A stretch of 64,000 bases of DNA from DAISKN01 sp964553925. GTDB taxonomy: Bacteria > Acidobacteriota > Vicinamibacteria > Marinacidobacterales > SMYC01. Location: positions 1-64,000 of the forward strand of contig CAZKNR010000381.1 in the NCBI GenBank assembly GCA_964553925.1. The letters are read 5' to 3'. The translations under genes and the position numbers were made by a program. Of this stretch, positions 46,377 through 55,017 are shown in pieces. The notes under the pieces are model-generated. The model did not search any database. It saw nothing but the letters and a program-made list of their open reading frames with translations, and was not told the DNA's origin. The stretch's first letter is position 1, and every line of letters begins with the position of its first letter.

Positions 46377-47314
46377 GAGCGGGCGGTGTGATTCTCACCC
46401 TCCTCGCGCTCCTTTCGATCCTCGGGCCGGAAGTCGCGCCCCGGTCTCCCGTCGCGCAGGACCGCGAGAGCGTCTACGAACGACCCTCCCTCGCCGGGCA
46501 CCTCCTCGGAACCGACGGCCTCGGGAGAGACGTCTTCTCGCGAACCCTCCATGCCGCGCGCTTCACGCTCCTGACCGCGGTCGCGGGAGTCGTTCTCGCG
46601 GTCTTCCTCGGGAGCGCCGCCGGTGCCCTGGCCGGGCTCTTCGGAGGCATGTGGGATCGTCTGGTCATGCGATCGACCGAGCTCGTCATGGCGCTTCCCG
46701 CGCTCTACCTGATCCTCGGACTCCGGAACCTCTTTCCCGATTCGATCGGTCCTTCCGAGGCCGGCTTCATCGTGGTGGTCTCCCTCGCGGCGGTCGGCTG
46801 GAGCGGTGTTGCGCGGCTTACGCGCGGCCAGGTGCTGTCGATCCGCGAAGAGGCTTACATCGCGGCCGCCCGGGCGGCGGGGGCATCGCGCTTGCGGCTC
46901 CTTTTCGTCCACGTGCTCCGGATCCTGCGGCCGTTCCTGCTTCTGCAGATCGGGCTCCACATCCCCTACTTCCTCCTGGGCGAGGTCACGCTCTCGTTTC
47001 TCGGGCTCGGTCTCGCGGAGCCCGCTCCGAGCTTCGGAAACATGCTTTCGAGCGCGGTCGCGAACGCGAGCTTTCTCGGAAGCCGCTGGTGGACGTGGGT
47101 TCCCCCCGCTTCGCTCCTGACGCTCGCCGTTTTGGGATCGAACCTCTGGATCGAAGCCCTAAGGACGCGCTGCCTCGGAAAGATGGGCGGAGTTCTCGGG
47201 GGCTATCTCGGGCCGGGAGAGCGGGCGGGCTTCGAGAGCTGGGCGGCGAGAGCCTCGCGCTTCTGGTCCTCTTCGACGTGGGGCTCGAAGCATTTGCGGC
47301 ATCGGGCCTCGTAG
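46373..47314 (+). CDS. ABC transporter permease, DppC/OppC family, with run-on C-terminus
   Basis: 313 aa. DppC pattern: HLLGTDGLGRDVFSR near residue 45, the EAA loop AAARAAGASRLRLLFVHVLR, and LSFLGLGLAEPAPSFGNML. The family usually ends near NLWIEALRTR; here about 47 more residues follow that have no transporter character and overlap the convergent tdk gene by 112 bp. This suggests loss of the original stop. The 5' end overlaps the DppB-type gene. Confidence 0.9.
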   Translation: MRAGGVILTLLALLSILGPEVAPRSPVAQDRESVYERPSLAGHLLGTDGLGRDVFSRTLHAARFTLLTAVAGVVLAVFLGSAAGALAGLFGGMWDRLVMRSTELVMALPALYLILGLRNLFPDSIGPSEAGFIVVVSLAAVGWSGVARLTRGQVLSIREEAYIAAARAAGASRLRLLFVHVLRILRPFLLLQIGLHIPYFLLGEVTLSFLGLGLAEPAPSFGNMLSSAVANASFLGSRWWTWVPPASLLTLAVLGSNLWIEALRTRCLGKMGGVLGGYLGPGERAGFESWAARASRFWSSSTWGSKHLRHRAS

Positions 47315-47841
47315 GACTCCGCTCCACCGACGACCACGCGGTCGGTCGAGGCCACGAGACGCTGCGTGTGGTTGGCGGGGTTGCCGCAGCGCATGCAGAT
47401 CGCGAGGGTCTTGGTGATGTACTCCCCCACCGCGAGGAGCTGGGGCATCGGCTCGAAGGGTTTCCCCAGATAGTCGGTGTCGAGGCCCGCCACGATCACG
47501 CGTTTTCCGCTGTTCGCCAGGAGGTTCGTGACCGCGACCAGCCGGAGATCGAAGAACTGGCCCTCGTCGATTCCCACCACTTCGGTCCGCGGAAGGATCT
47601 TCTCGAGGATCTCGTCCGCGGTCTTGACCAGCTCCGCGTCGATGCGCATGTCGCTGTGAGAGACGATGTGCTCGAGGCTGTAGCGCCCGTCGATGTCGGG
47701 CTTGAATATCTGGACGCGCTGCCTCGCGATCTGGGCGCGCCGGAGCCTCCGGATCAGCTCCTCGCTCTTGCCGCTGAACATGCTGCCAGTGATGACCTCG
47801 ATCCAGCCATGACTCGCCGCCGGGGAGCGCATAACATCCAT
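47203..47841 (-). CDS. tdk: Thymidine kinase (type II)
   Basis: 212 aa. P-loop GSMFSGKSEEL, VVGIDEGQFFD, and zinc ligands CMRCGNPANHTQRL and RCRKCF. It phosphorylates thymidine in salvage. Full length; the 3' end is overlapped by the convergent permease gene. Confidence 0.96.
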   Translation of the reverse strand: MDVMRSPAASHGWIEVITGSMFSGKSEELIRRLRRAQIARQRVQIFKPDIDGRYSLEHIVSHSDMRIDAELVKTADEILEKILPRTEVVGIDEGQFFDLRLVAVTNLLANSGKRVIVAGLDTDYLGKPFEPMPQLLAVGEYITKTLAICMRCGNPANHTQRLVASTDRVVVGGAESYEARCRKCFEPHVEEDQKREALAAQLSKPARSPGPR

Positions 47842-47913
47842 ATCGTTCAGTCCCTGTTTTCTATTCCTTACCCAAGCGCATTATAGAACGGCGCGAGGGC
47901 GTGGATCAGCGCT

Positions 47914-48921
47914 TCACCCACGTTCATCGAGAACGAGGGAAAGCCCCTGATCGACGAGGTGGTAGGGAAGGACCGAGCCGCCCGCGGCGCGAATCGCTTC
48001 CTCGACGGCCGGGCGCTTGCCATCTGGGACTCCTACTACCATGCAGCCGCCGCCCCCCGCTCCGCAGACCTTCGCCGAAAGGGCGCCGGCCTTCCGCGCG
48101 GAAGCGATGATGGCTTCGAGCTCCGGGCTCGAGACCGCAGGCGCCATCTCTCGCCGGGCTTCCCAATCCTCCCCGATCAGGATGGCAACGCGATCGAGAT
48201 CCCCCGCGACGAGCGCGTTTCTCACGGCGACCGCGGTCCGTCCGCTCTTCTCGAGCGCACGCCTCGTGCCCGCATCGCCTTCGAGAAAACGTCTCACCAC
48301 CTCCCAGTTCGTCGCTCCCGACCGGTGAGGCTGATGTGAATAGGCGAGGACGAATCTTTTCTCGAAAGCGGCAGCGTCCACGACCAGGGGCTCGCGCCGG
48401 TGCCGGAGCTTCTCCCACCACAGGCACATGGCGCCGCCGTAGATCGGCGGGTAGTGATCCTGGGCCCCGGTCATCGTGCCGAGAACCTCCACTTCCACGT
48501 CCTTCACGATCTCGATCAGATCCCTCTCGTGGTAGCGGAAGCCCGTCAATCCATTCAGCGCTCCGGCGATGGAGACTCCGAGAGACGACGACGCCCCGAG
48601 ACCGGCCTTTGGAGGGGCGTCGGAGTGGGTCACGATCGTGAGGGGTTCTCGGGGAGAGAAGAAGCTCAAAAGACGTCCCGCGATCTCGGCGCCGTCGAGC
48701 TTCGCAAGCTCCCGGGGGGTTGCCCCTTCCCTCTCGCGTCCCGAGACTTTCTCGCGCACCCGCCACTTTCCGTCGGTCGAAAAGGCGATCGAGGCCTCGG
48801 TATAGAGGTCGATCGCGAGGTTGACGGTCGCAGCCTCGTCGATGAGGAGGTACAGAGGCCAGAGATCGAGGGTGCCGCCGGCAAGATCGATGCGCGAGGG
48901 GGACCGGGCTCGGAGGGCCAT
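47914..48921 (-). CDS. GHMP-family sugar kinase (HddA-like)
   Basis: 335 aa. GHMP motifs: SRIDLAGGTLDLWP, the ATP loop PPKAGLGASSSLG, and the C-terminal KVCGAGGGGCMVV. Most similar in layout to D-glycero-D-manno-heptose 7-phosphate kinases and related archaeal-type sugar kinases; the exact sugar is uncertain. Start is right before the OMP gene stop, so they are probably co-transcribed. Confidence 0.82.
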   Translation of the reverse strand: MALRARSPSRIDLAGGTLDLWPLYLLIDEAATVNLAIDLYTEASIAFSTDGKWRVREKVSGREREGATPRELAKLDGAEIAGRLLSFFSPREPLTIVTHSDAPPKAGLGASSSLGVSIAGALNGLTGFRYHERDLIEIVKDVEVEVLGTMTGAQDHYPPIYGGAMCLWWEKLRHRREPLVVDAAAFEKRFVLAYSHQPHRSGATNWEVVRRFLEGDAGTRRALEKSGRTAVAVRNALVAGDLDRVAILIGEDWEARREMAPAVSSPELEAIIASARKAGALSAKVCGAGGGGCMVVGVPDGKRPAVEEAIRAAGGSVLPYHLVDQGLSLVLDERG

Positions 48922-49449
48922 TTACCAGACGAAGCCGGCGTAGGCGGTGAACTCCGTGTCGGCGTTCGCGTCGAAGGCGCCCTGGACCTGGAGCTCGACA
49001 GTGAGCCGCCCGATCTCCACTCCGCCGAGAAAGTGATAGCCGACCTCGTTCCCCCAGTCGGTCTCGTTCGAGACGAACCGAAGGTTGCTCACCAGGCCGA
49101 GGCCGGCGCCCGCGAACGGGCGCGCTCCGAGGCTTCCGGATTTGTACTTGACGTTGACGAAACCGTTGATGGGTACGACCGTCGCCGTCGGGCCGGAGGC
49201 GACGAGGTCCTGCCGGTAGATGGACGTTTGCACTTCGAATCCGGCGAAGAGCGTCTCGGAGAAGTTCACGGGATAGTCGCTTCCGAAGGCGGCACGCCAG
49301 CGGCCCGCGAAGCCGACGTCCTGCGGATGAAGAATGATGCCGCCCTTGAAGAACGTGTCTCCCGCAAGCGCCGGACCGGCCACCGCGAGAATTGCCGGCA
49401 CCAGCGCTGCCATGAAAAGCCGCGCGCGACGAGCGGTTTCGATTTTCAT
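48922..49449 (-). CDS. Small outer-membrane beta-barrel protein
   Basis: 175 aa with a signal peptide (ARLFMAALVPAILAVAGPALA). The mature part has alternating amphipathic strands and ends in an aromatic residue (TAYAGFVW), the usual signal for BamA-dependent insertion. Size fits an eight-stranded barrel. It ends one base before the sugar kinase start. Confidence 0.7.
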   Translation of the reverse strand: MKIETARRARLFMAALVPAILAVAGPALAGDTFFKGGIILHPQDVGFAGRWRAAFGSDYPVNFSETLFAGFEVQTSIYRQDLVASGPTATVVPINGFVNVKYKSGSLGARPFAGAGLGLVSNLRFVSNETDWGNEVGYHFLGGVEIGRLTVELQVQGAFDANADTEFTAYAGFVW

Positions 49450-49476
49450 GTGGCGCGGATTATAACCCAGGGGCGA

Positions 49477-50058
49477 ATGCTATTCTTGACCGGCGTGGAC
49501 GAATCGATGAGGCTCGTGAAAATGGTGCGGGAACGGCTTCAGGACCGCGTCCCCGCGAGCGCCCCCCCGGGATTGCGGCCGGCGGCGGTCCTGATTCCTC
49601 TCGTGGTCGAGCCGGAAGGACGCTCGCTTCTTCTCACCCGCCGCGCCGAAACTCTGAGGCGGCAGCCCGGTGACATCTCCTTCCCCGGGGGCGCCGTCGA
49701 TCCGTCGGACGAAACTCCTCTCGCGGCCGCGCTCCGCGAGAGCCGCGAGGAGGTCGGGCTCGATTCCAAAGCGGTCACGCTCCTCGGCCAGATGGATGAG
49801 CGCGGCACCATCACGGGTTTCCGCATCACTCCCTTCGTCGGGGCGATCCTCGGACCGTACGACTTCGAGCCGAACCACGAAGTGGGCGAGCTCCTGAAGG
49901 TGCCCCTTGCGGCCTTGTCCGACCCGGCGGCTCTCTCAATCGAAACCCGCCGCATCAACGGTCTCCCCCGCGACGTCTACCACTACCGCTACGGCGAGCA
50001 CGACATCTGGGGCATCACCGGCCAGCTCGTCAGGGACTTTCTAGAACTGATCCGCTAG
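49477..50058 (+). CDS. Nudix hydrolase, CoA pyrophosphatase-like (NudL/YeaB)
   Basis: 193 aa from ATG 49477 (ATG 49507 is possible). Nudix box GGAVDPSDETPLAAALRESREEVGL (49686-49760) is intact: G, E, R, E, E, G all in place. The preceding PAAVLIPLV and LRRQPGDISFPGG are the CoA-pyrophosphatase signature. It hydrolyses CoA derivatives. TATAAC at 49461 leaves almost no 5' leader. Confidence 0.88.
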   Translation: MLFLTGVDESMRLVKMVRERLQDRVPASAPPGLRPAAVLIPLVVEPEGRSLLLTRRAETLRRQPGDISFPGGAVDPSDETPLAAALRESREEVGLDSKAVTLLGQMDERGTITGFRITPFVGAILGPYDFEPNHEVGELLKVPLAALSDPAALSIETRRINGLPRDVYHYRYGEHDIWGITGQLVRDFLELIR

Positions 50059-50094
50059 AAGAGTGTAAGAAGGGTCCCCCTTATCCCCCTTCTC
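50057..50094. repeat. Dispersed C-rich repeat with AAGAGTGTAAGAAG end
   Basis: AAGAGTGTAAGAAG at about 50058-50071 followed by TCCCCCTTATCCCCCTTCTCC. The same end occurs inverted at about 58783-58796 after G-rich sequence. It lies between the convergent Nudix and ligase genes and may work as a terminator. Confidence 0.5.
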
Positions 50095-51013
50095 CTGTTT
50101 CGGGGGCGCGGCATTCGTCGGGGCGCTTGTCGACGAAGCCAACGAACACCGGGTGACGGAGCCTTTGCTCTTTCGTGAGCCCGGTGTAGGCGACCCGTAC
50201 GACGAGCTTTGGAGTGAGCCAATCGATCTCTCCCGGAGCTTCGGCCTCGAATCCGGGAGGCTCAGCCGAGCGCAGCCCGTCGAGGGCGGTCTCGAGATCT
50301 TTGAGCGTCGCCGTATCGATCCCGCTTCCGGCGTTTCCGATCCACACGAGCCGGCCCTCCCGGGGACAGCCGAGCACCAGCGATTTGATGCGCTTGCGCC
50401 CGCGCTCGCGGACCAGGCCCACGAGGACCGCATCCACCTCGTGCCGCACTTTGATCTTGAGCCAGCCGCGCGACCGCTCCCCCGGGAGATAGCGGCTATC
50501 GAGCCTCTTCGCGAAGATCCCCTCTAGACCCCGCACCTTCGCCTCTTCGAACAACGCTTTCCCCCGGCCGATTACATGGGCGCTTTCGACGATGGGGGAG
50601 GGTGCGTTCGTGAGGAGCTCGGAGAGCAGACGGCGCCTCTCGGCGAGCGGGCGATCGAGGAGCGACTCCCCGTTGCGATGGAGAAGATCGAACGCGATGT
50701 AGACCACGGGGTGCGCCCGGGCTTTCCCGCGCGCGGCTTCGCCCCCGCGGGTCTGCTCCCGGACGAGAACTCGCTGGAAGTCCGGCCGGCCCCCTTCGTC
50801 GAGGACCACGATCTCCCCGTCGAGGATGCCCTCACCGGGAAGGGCTTCTAGGCCCGAGACGATCTCGGGATAACGGTCCGAGCTGTCGGTGAGCTTCCGG
50901 CCCTGGAGACGGGCGAGCCCGTTACCGAAAAACGCGAGAGCGCGGATGCCGTCCCACTTGATCTCGAAGAGATATTCGTCCGAATCGAACGGCGAGCCGG
51001 GACTCGCGAGCAT
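50081..51013 (-). CDS. ATP-dependent DNA ligase (LigD ligase-domain type, stand-alone)
   Basis: 310 aa. Adenylation lysine in FEIKWDGIRAL, then RLQGRKLT, LDGEIVVLD, EGIFAKRLDSRYLPG and WLKIKVR, followed by the OB domain with VWIGNAGSGID. The length covers only the ligase part of LigD; no polymerase or phosphoesterase module is fused. The start may lie slightly upstream. It is 50 nt after ku, so a two-gene non-homologous end-joining operon. Confidence 0.92.
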   Translation of the reverse strand: MLASPGSPFDSDEYLFEIKWDGIRALAFFGNGLARLQGRKLTDSSDRYPEIVSGLEALPGEGILDGEIVVLDEGGRPDFQRVLVREQTRGGEAARGKARAHPVVYIAFDLLHRNGESLLDRPLAERRRLLSELLTNAPSPIVESAHVIGRGKALFEEAKVRGLEGIFAKRLDSRYLPGERSRGWLKIKVRHEVDAVLVGLVRERGRKRIKSLVLGCPREGRLVWIGNAGSGIDTATLKDLETALDGLRSAEPPGFEAEAPGEIDWLTPKLVVRVAYTGLTKEQRLRHPVFVGFVDKRPDECRAPETGEGG

Positions 51014-51063
51014 CGGAGGGATTCGCGAAGTGCGCCAGTCGGTCAGAACTTAGTCTTCCCTGC

Positions 51064-51846
51064 CTAGCTTGCGCGTTCGAGGTTTTGTTCCAGGCTCGAT
51101 TTGAGGGCCTCCATTAGGTTGATGACCTTGCCCGTCTCGAGCTCCGGCGGCTCGACGATCTCTTTGCCCTCGGCCTTGGCCTTGATGACCTCGAGGAGCT
51201 TTTCCCGGTAGTTGTCCTTGAACTCTTGTGGGTGAAACGGCTTGGTGATGGCGTTGATGAGCTGGGTCGCGAGCAGGAGCTCCTCGGGGTTCACCTTTGG
51301 CTTGGCCTCGAGCTCCTCGATGCCGGTGAGGGCCCGGATCTCGTCCGCGTAGTAGAGCGCCGACATCACGAAGGCGTTGTCCCGCGGCCGGACCGCGACC
51401 ATCTGCTCCTTGCCGTTCATCACGATGCGCGCGAGGCCGATGCGATCGGTATCCTCGGCCGCGGTGCGGATGGTGGCGAAGGATTCGATGGCGACGGGTC
51501 CGTCGGGAACGAGGTAGTGCGAGCCGTGGTAGTAGAGCGGGTCGATCTCGCCCCGCTGCACGAACTGCACGATCTGGATCGACCGTGTCGATTCGAGCCG
51601 GACTTTGGCGAAGTCCTCCTCCTCGAAGATCACGTACTGCTCCTTGGCGTACTCGTAGCCCTTCACGATCTCGTCGCTCGAAGCGGTCCGGTCGCAGGTG
51701 GGGCACTTCTTGTCGTACCGAATACGCGTGTTGCACGTCTTGTGGATCTGGTTGAAGGACAGCGCCTCGGACCGAGCCGCCGGGTACATCCGCACGGGGA
51801 TGTTCACCAGCGACAGCTTCAGGAAGCCTTTCCAGGTAGGTCTCAC
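51064..51846 (-). CDS. ku: Ku homodimer DNA end-binding protein
   Basis: 260 aa. Start MRPTWKGFLKLSLVNIPVRM is typical. Bridge-region features: HKTCNTRIRYDKKCPTCDR, VIFEEEDFAKV, VAIESFATI and MVAVRPRDNAFVM. It binds broken ends and recruits the ligase. The C-terminal tail is short. Confidence 0.95.
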   Translation of the reverse strand: MRPTWKGFLKLSLVNIPVRMYPAARSEALSFNQIHKTCNTRIRYDKKCPTCDRTASSDEIVKGYEYAKEQYVIFEEEDFAKVRLESTRSIQIVQFVQRGEIDPLYYHGSHYLVPDGPVAIESFATIRTAAEDTDRIGLARIVMNGKEQMVAVRPRDNAFVMSALYYADEIRALTGIEELEAKPKVNPEELLLATQLINAITKPFHPQEFKDNYREKLLEVIKAKAEGKEIVEPPELETGKVINLMEALKSSLEQNLERAS

Positions 51847-51969
51847 GTGTGCCTCCTCGGTGTTGCTGGAGTGTAGAAGTCGCGGCGACGACTGTCAACG
51901 CGCGGCGGGGAGGCGCTCGGAACGACTCTCTAAACCACGGACAGCAATGAACCTCGGCGGGCGCGAGTT

Positions 51970-51998
51970 TTTTCAACCGTGTCTGGATTTGCTATGAT
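51970..51998 (+). promoter_or_regulatory. Probable korAB promoter
   Basis: TTTTCA (51970-51975), 17-nt spacer, TATGAT (51993-51998), 76 nt before the korA ATG. Confidence 0.5.
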
Positions 51999-52073
51999 TC
52001 GGGGTGACGTGGGGCGCTCGCTCGACGAGCCAGCTGAACGCACATATCCCTCGCGTCTGGAGAACTCAAGAAC

Positions 52074-53930
52074 ATGTCAACCGAGACCCTCGAAGGGGAG
52101 GCACGGCCGGACGTCAAGCCCGCCCTGATAAACGATTTTTCCATTCAGGTGGCTACCGTCAACGGCTCCGGGAGCCAATCCTCGAACAGTGTCCTGATGC
52201 GATCGATCTTCCAGATGGGAGTGCCGGTGAGCGGGAAGAACCTCTTCCCCTCGAACATCCAGGGCCTTCCCACCTGGTTCACCATCCGCGCCAACAAGAA
52301 GGGCTACATCGCCCGGAGGAAAGAGATCGATCTCCTGGTGGCGATGAATCCCGCGACCGCCCGCGAGGACGTGGCATCGCTTTTGGCTGGAGCCGCCGTC
52401 ATCTACGAAGAGACCCTGGGGCTCGGAAAGCTCAGGAGCGACCTCGTCACCTATCCCGTGCCCTTCGCCGAGCTGGCGAAGGAGGTGGTCGAGGACACGC
52501 GCCTCCGGAAGCTCCTCGCCAACATGATCTACGTCGGGGTCGCCGGCTATCTCCTTTCGATCGATCGAAAGGAAATCCTGACCGCGATCGAGAAGCAGTT
52601 CGCGGGAAAAGCGAAGGCCGTGGGCCTCAACGTCAAGGCCGTCGACGCCGGCTTCGATTACGCGGCCAAGCGTTTCCAGGTCTCGGACACCCTTCGGGTC
52701 GAGCGGATGAACGCGACCGCGGGCAAGATCCTGATCGACGGCAACGCCGCCGCCGCCATCGGCTCGATGTTCGCCGGAGTGACCGTCGTGACCTGGTATC
52801 CCATCACTCCCTCCTCGAGCCTCGTCGAGCAGCTCATCGACTACCTCAAGGAGTACCGGATCGATGAAGCCACGGGGAAGGCAACTTTCGCCGTGGTCCA
52901 GGCGGAGGACGAGCTCGCGGCCATCGGGATGGTCCTGGGAGCGTCGTGGGCGGGCGCTCGGGCGCTCACGTCCACGAGCGGTCCCGGCATCTCGCTCATG
53001 TCGGAGTTCATCGGTCTCGGCTACTATGCCGAGATTCCCGCGGTGGTGTGGAACATCCAGCGCGTCGGACCCTCGACGGGCCTTCCCACCAGAACCTCCC
53101 AGGGGGACGTCCTCAGCTGCTTTCTCCTCTCCCACGGGGACACCAAGCACATCCTCCTGTTTCCCTCCTCCGTCTCCGAGTGTTTTGAGCTCGCGTCGAC
53201 GGCCTTCGATCTGGCGGAGCGCTTCCAGACGCCGGTCTTCGTGATGTCGGATCTGGATCTGGGGATGAACGTCTGGATGTCGGATCCGTTCCCCTACCCC
53301 GAGAAGCCCATCGATCGCGGAAAAGTGCTGAGCGCCGACGACCTCGAGAAAGCCGGAGCGTTCGCTCGCTACCGGGACGTCGATGGGGACGGGATCCCCT
53401 ACCGGACTCTTCCCGGGACCAACCACCCTCTCGCCGCCTACTTCACCCGGGGAAGCGGCCATACCGCGGAGGCCGAGTACAGCGAGCGGGCCACGGACTA
53501 CGTCTCGAACCTCGATCGCCTCGTGAAGAAATTCGAGACCGCCCGCGGGTACGTGCCCGCGCCCGTCACCGAGAACGACCAAGCCGCGGAGGTGGGCATC
53601 ATCGCCTACGGCACCACCGACTGGGCGATCCGGGAGTCGCGCGATCAGCTGCGCGAGGAAGCCGGCCTGAAGACGAGCTACCTTCGGCTCCGGGCGCTTC
53701 CGTTCAACGCGGATCTCGCGGCCTTCGTCGCTCGTCACCAGCGTATCTACGTCGTGGAGCAGAACCGCGACGCGCAGATGCTCCAGCTCGTGCGTCTCGA
53801 GCTGGCGTCTCGCCCCGAGCTTGGGGAAAAGTTCCGGAGCGTCCTCCACTACAGCGGGCTTCCCATCGACGCCCGCTTCGTAACCGAGCAAATCCTCGCG
53901 CAAGAGCGGGAATCCTCGAGCCCTCGATGA
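52074..53930 (+). CDS. korA: 2-oxoacid:ferredoxin oxidoreductase, alpha subunit with fused gamma domain
   Basis: 618 aa. Residues about 15-215 are the gamma domain (QVATVNGSGSQSSNSVLMRS, MGVPVSGKNLFPSNIQGLP); from about 225 comes the TPP-binding alpha domain (WYPITPSSSLVEQLIDYL, VVQAEDELAAIGMVLGASWA, TSTSGPGISLMSEFIGL). With KorB it oxidatively decarboxylates 2-oxoglutarate or a similar 2-oxoacid to the CoA ester and reduced ferredoxin, or runs in reverse. Followed by korB after 16 nt. Confidence 0.93.
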   Translation: MSTETLEGEARPDVKPALINDFSIQVATVNGSGSQSSNSVLMRSIFQMGVPVSGKNLFPSNIQGLPTWFTIRANKKGYIARRKEIDLLVAMNPATAREDVASLLAGAAVIYEETLGLGKLRSDLVTYPVPFAELAKEVVEDTRLRKLLANMIYVGVAGYLLSIDRKEILTAIEKQFAGKAKAVGLNVKAVDAGFDYAAKRFQVSDTLRVERMNATAGKILIDGNAAAAIGSMFAGVTVVTWYPITPSSSLVEQLIDYLKEYRIDEATGKATFAVVQAEDELAAIGMVLGASWAGARALTSTSGPGISLMSEFIGLGYYAEIPAVVWNIQRVGPSTGLPTRTSQGDVLSCFLLSHGDTKHILLFPSSVSECFELASTAFDLAERFQTPVFVMSDLDLGMNVWMSDPFPYPEKPIDRGKVLSADDLEKAGAFARYRDVDGDGIPYRTLPGTNHPLAAYFTRGSGHTAEAEYSERATDYVSNLDRLVKKFETARGYVPAPVTENDQAAEVGIIAYGTTDWAIRESRDQLREEAGLKTSYLRLRALPFNADLAAFVARHQRIYVVEQNRDAQMLQLVRLELASRPELGEKFRSVLHYSGLPIDARFVTEQILAQERESSSPR

Positions 53931-53946
53931 AGATTGGAAGTGCCTA

Positions 53947-55014
53947 ATGGGCCAGATGGAAAAGACGGGAACGATAGTCGAAGAATCCGCGTCGCCGAAG
54001 AAGACGAACCGCGTCGGTCTCACCCAGGCCGACTACAAGGGAAAGCCCTCCACCCTATGCAAGGGCTGCGGGCATGACTCCATCAGCAGCCAGCTCATCA
54101 AAGCGTTCTACGAGTACGGAGTCGAGCCCTACCGGGTGGCGAAGCTTTCGGGAATCGGGTGCTCGTCCAAAACACCCGCGTACTTCCTGAACCGGAGCCA
54201 CGGCTTCAACGCCGTCCACGGCCGCATGCCCTCGGTCGCGACCGGGTCGGTTCTCGCGAACAAGAACCTGGTCGCCGTGGGTGTCTCGGGCGACGGCGAC
54301 ACCGCCTCCATCGGGATCGGCCAGTTCGTGCACATGCTGCGGCGCAACCTCCCCATCGTCTACATCGTCGAGAACAACGGGGTCTACGGTCTGACCAAGG
54401 GCCAGTTCTCGGCGACGGCGGATCTCGGCTCCAAGCTCAAGACCGGAGTCGTGAACGATCTCCCGGCGATCGATCTGTGCTCGCTCGCGATCGAGCTCGG
54501 GGCGACCTACGTCGGCCGCTCGTTCGCCGGCGATCCGAAGCAGGTGGTGGCGCTCCTGAAGGGTGCTTTCGCCCACAGCGGGACGGCGTTTCTCGACATC
54601 ATCAGCCCCTGCGTCACCTTCAACAACCACGAGGGCTCGACCAAGAGCTACACCTGGGGCAAGGAGAACGAGGAGCTCCTCCACGAGCTGGACTTCATCC
54701 CGTTCTTCGATCCCATCGAGGTGGAGTATGACGAAGGCCAGACCACCGACGTCGAGCTCCACGACGGGTCCCACATCCTCCTCAAGAAGCTCAACCGGGA
54801 CTACGACCCAAGGAGCCGCCGACGCGCGATCGATCTCTTGATGGAGTCGCGGGAAAAGCAGCAGTTCCTCACCGGCCTTCTGTTCGTCGATCCCGACGAG
54901 AAGAACTTCATCGACCTTCTGAATCTGGTCGACGAGCCGCTAGCGACCCTTCCGCTCGATAGGACCCGCCCGAAGAAGGCGGCCCTCGACGCCATTATGG
55001 AATCTCTGAAGTAG
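53947..55014 (+). CDS. korB: 2-oxoacid:ferredoxin oxidoreductase, beta subunit
   Basis: 355 aa. 4Fe-4S and TPP motifs: LCKGCGHDSISSQ, SGIGCSSKTP, GDGDTASIGIGQFVHMLRRN and ENNGVYGLTKGQ. The C-terminus has an extra linker (DPRSRRRAIDLLM). FprA-type reductase at 13958 could pass ferredoxin electrons to NADP. Convergent with the TonB receptor gene, 3 nt apart. Confidence 0.95.
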   Translation: MGQMEKTGTIVEESASPKKTNRVGLTQADYKGKPSTLCKGCGHDSISSQLIKAFYEYGVEPYRVAKLSGIGCSSKTPAYFLNRSHGFNAVHGRMPSVATGSVLANKNLVAVGVSGDGDTASIGIGQFVHMLRRNLPIVYIVENNGVYGLTKGQFSATADLGSKLKTGVVNDLPAIDLCSLAIELGATYVGRSFAGDPKQVVALLKGAFAHSGTAFLDIISPCVTFNNHEGSTKSYTWGKENEELLHELDFIPFFDPIEVEYDEGQTTDVELHDGSHILLKKLNRDYDPRSRRRAIDLLMESREKQQFLTGLLFVDPDEKNFIDLLNLVDEPLATLPLDRTRPKKAALDAIMESLK

Positions 55015-55017
55015 AGC

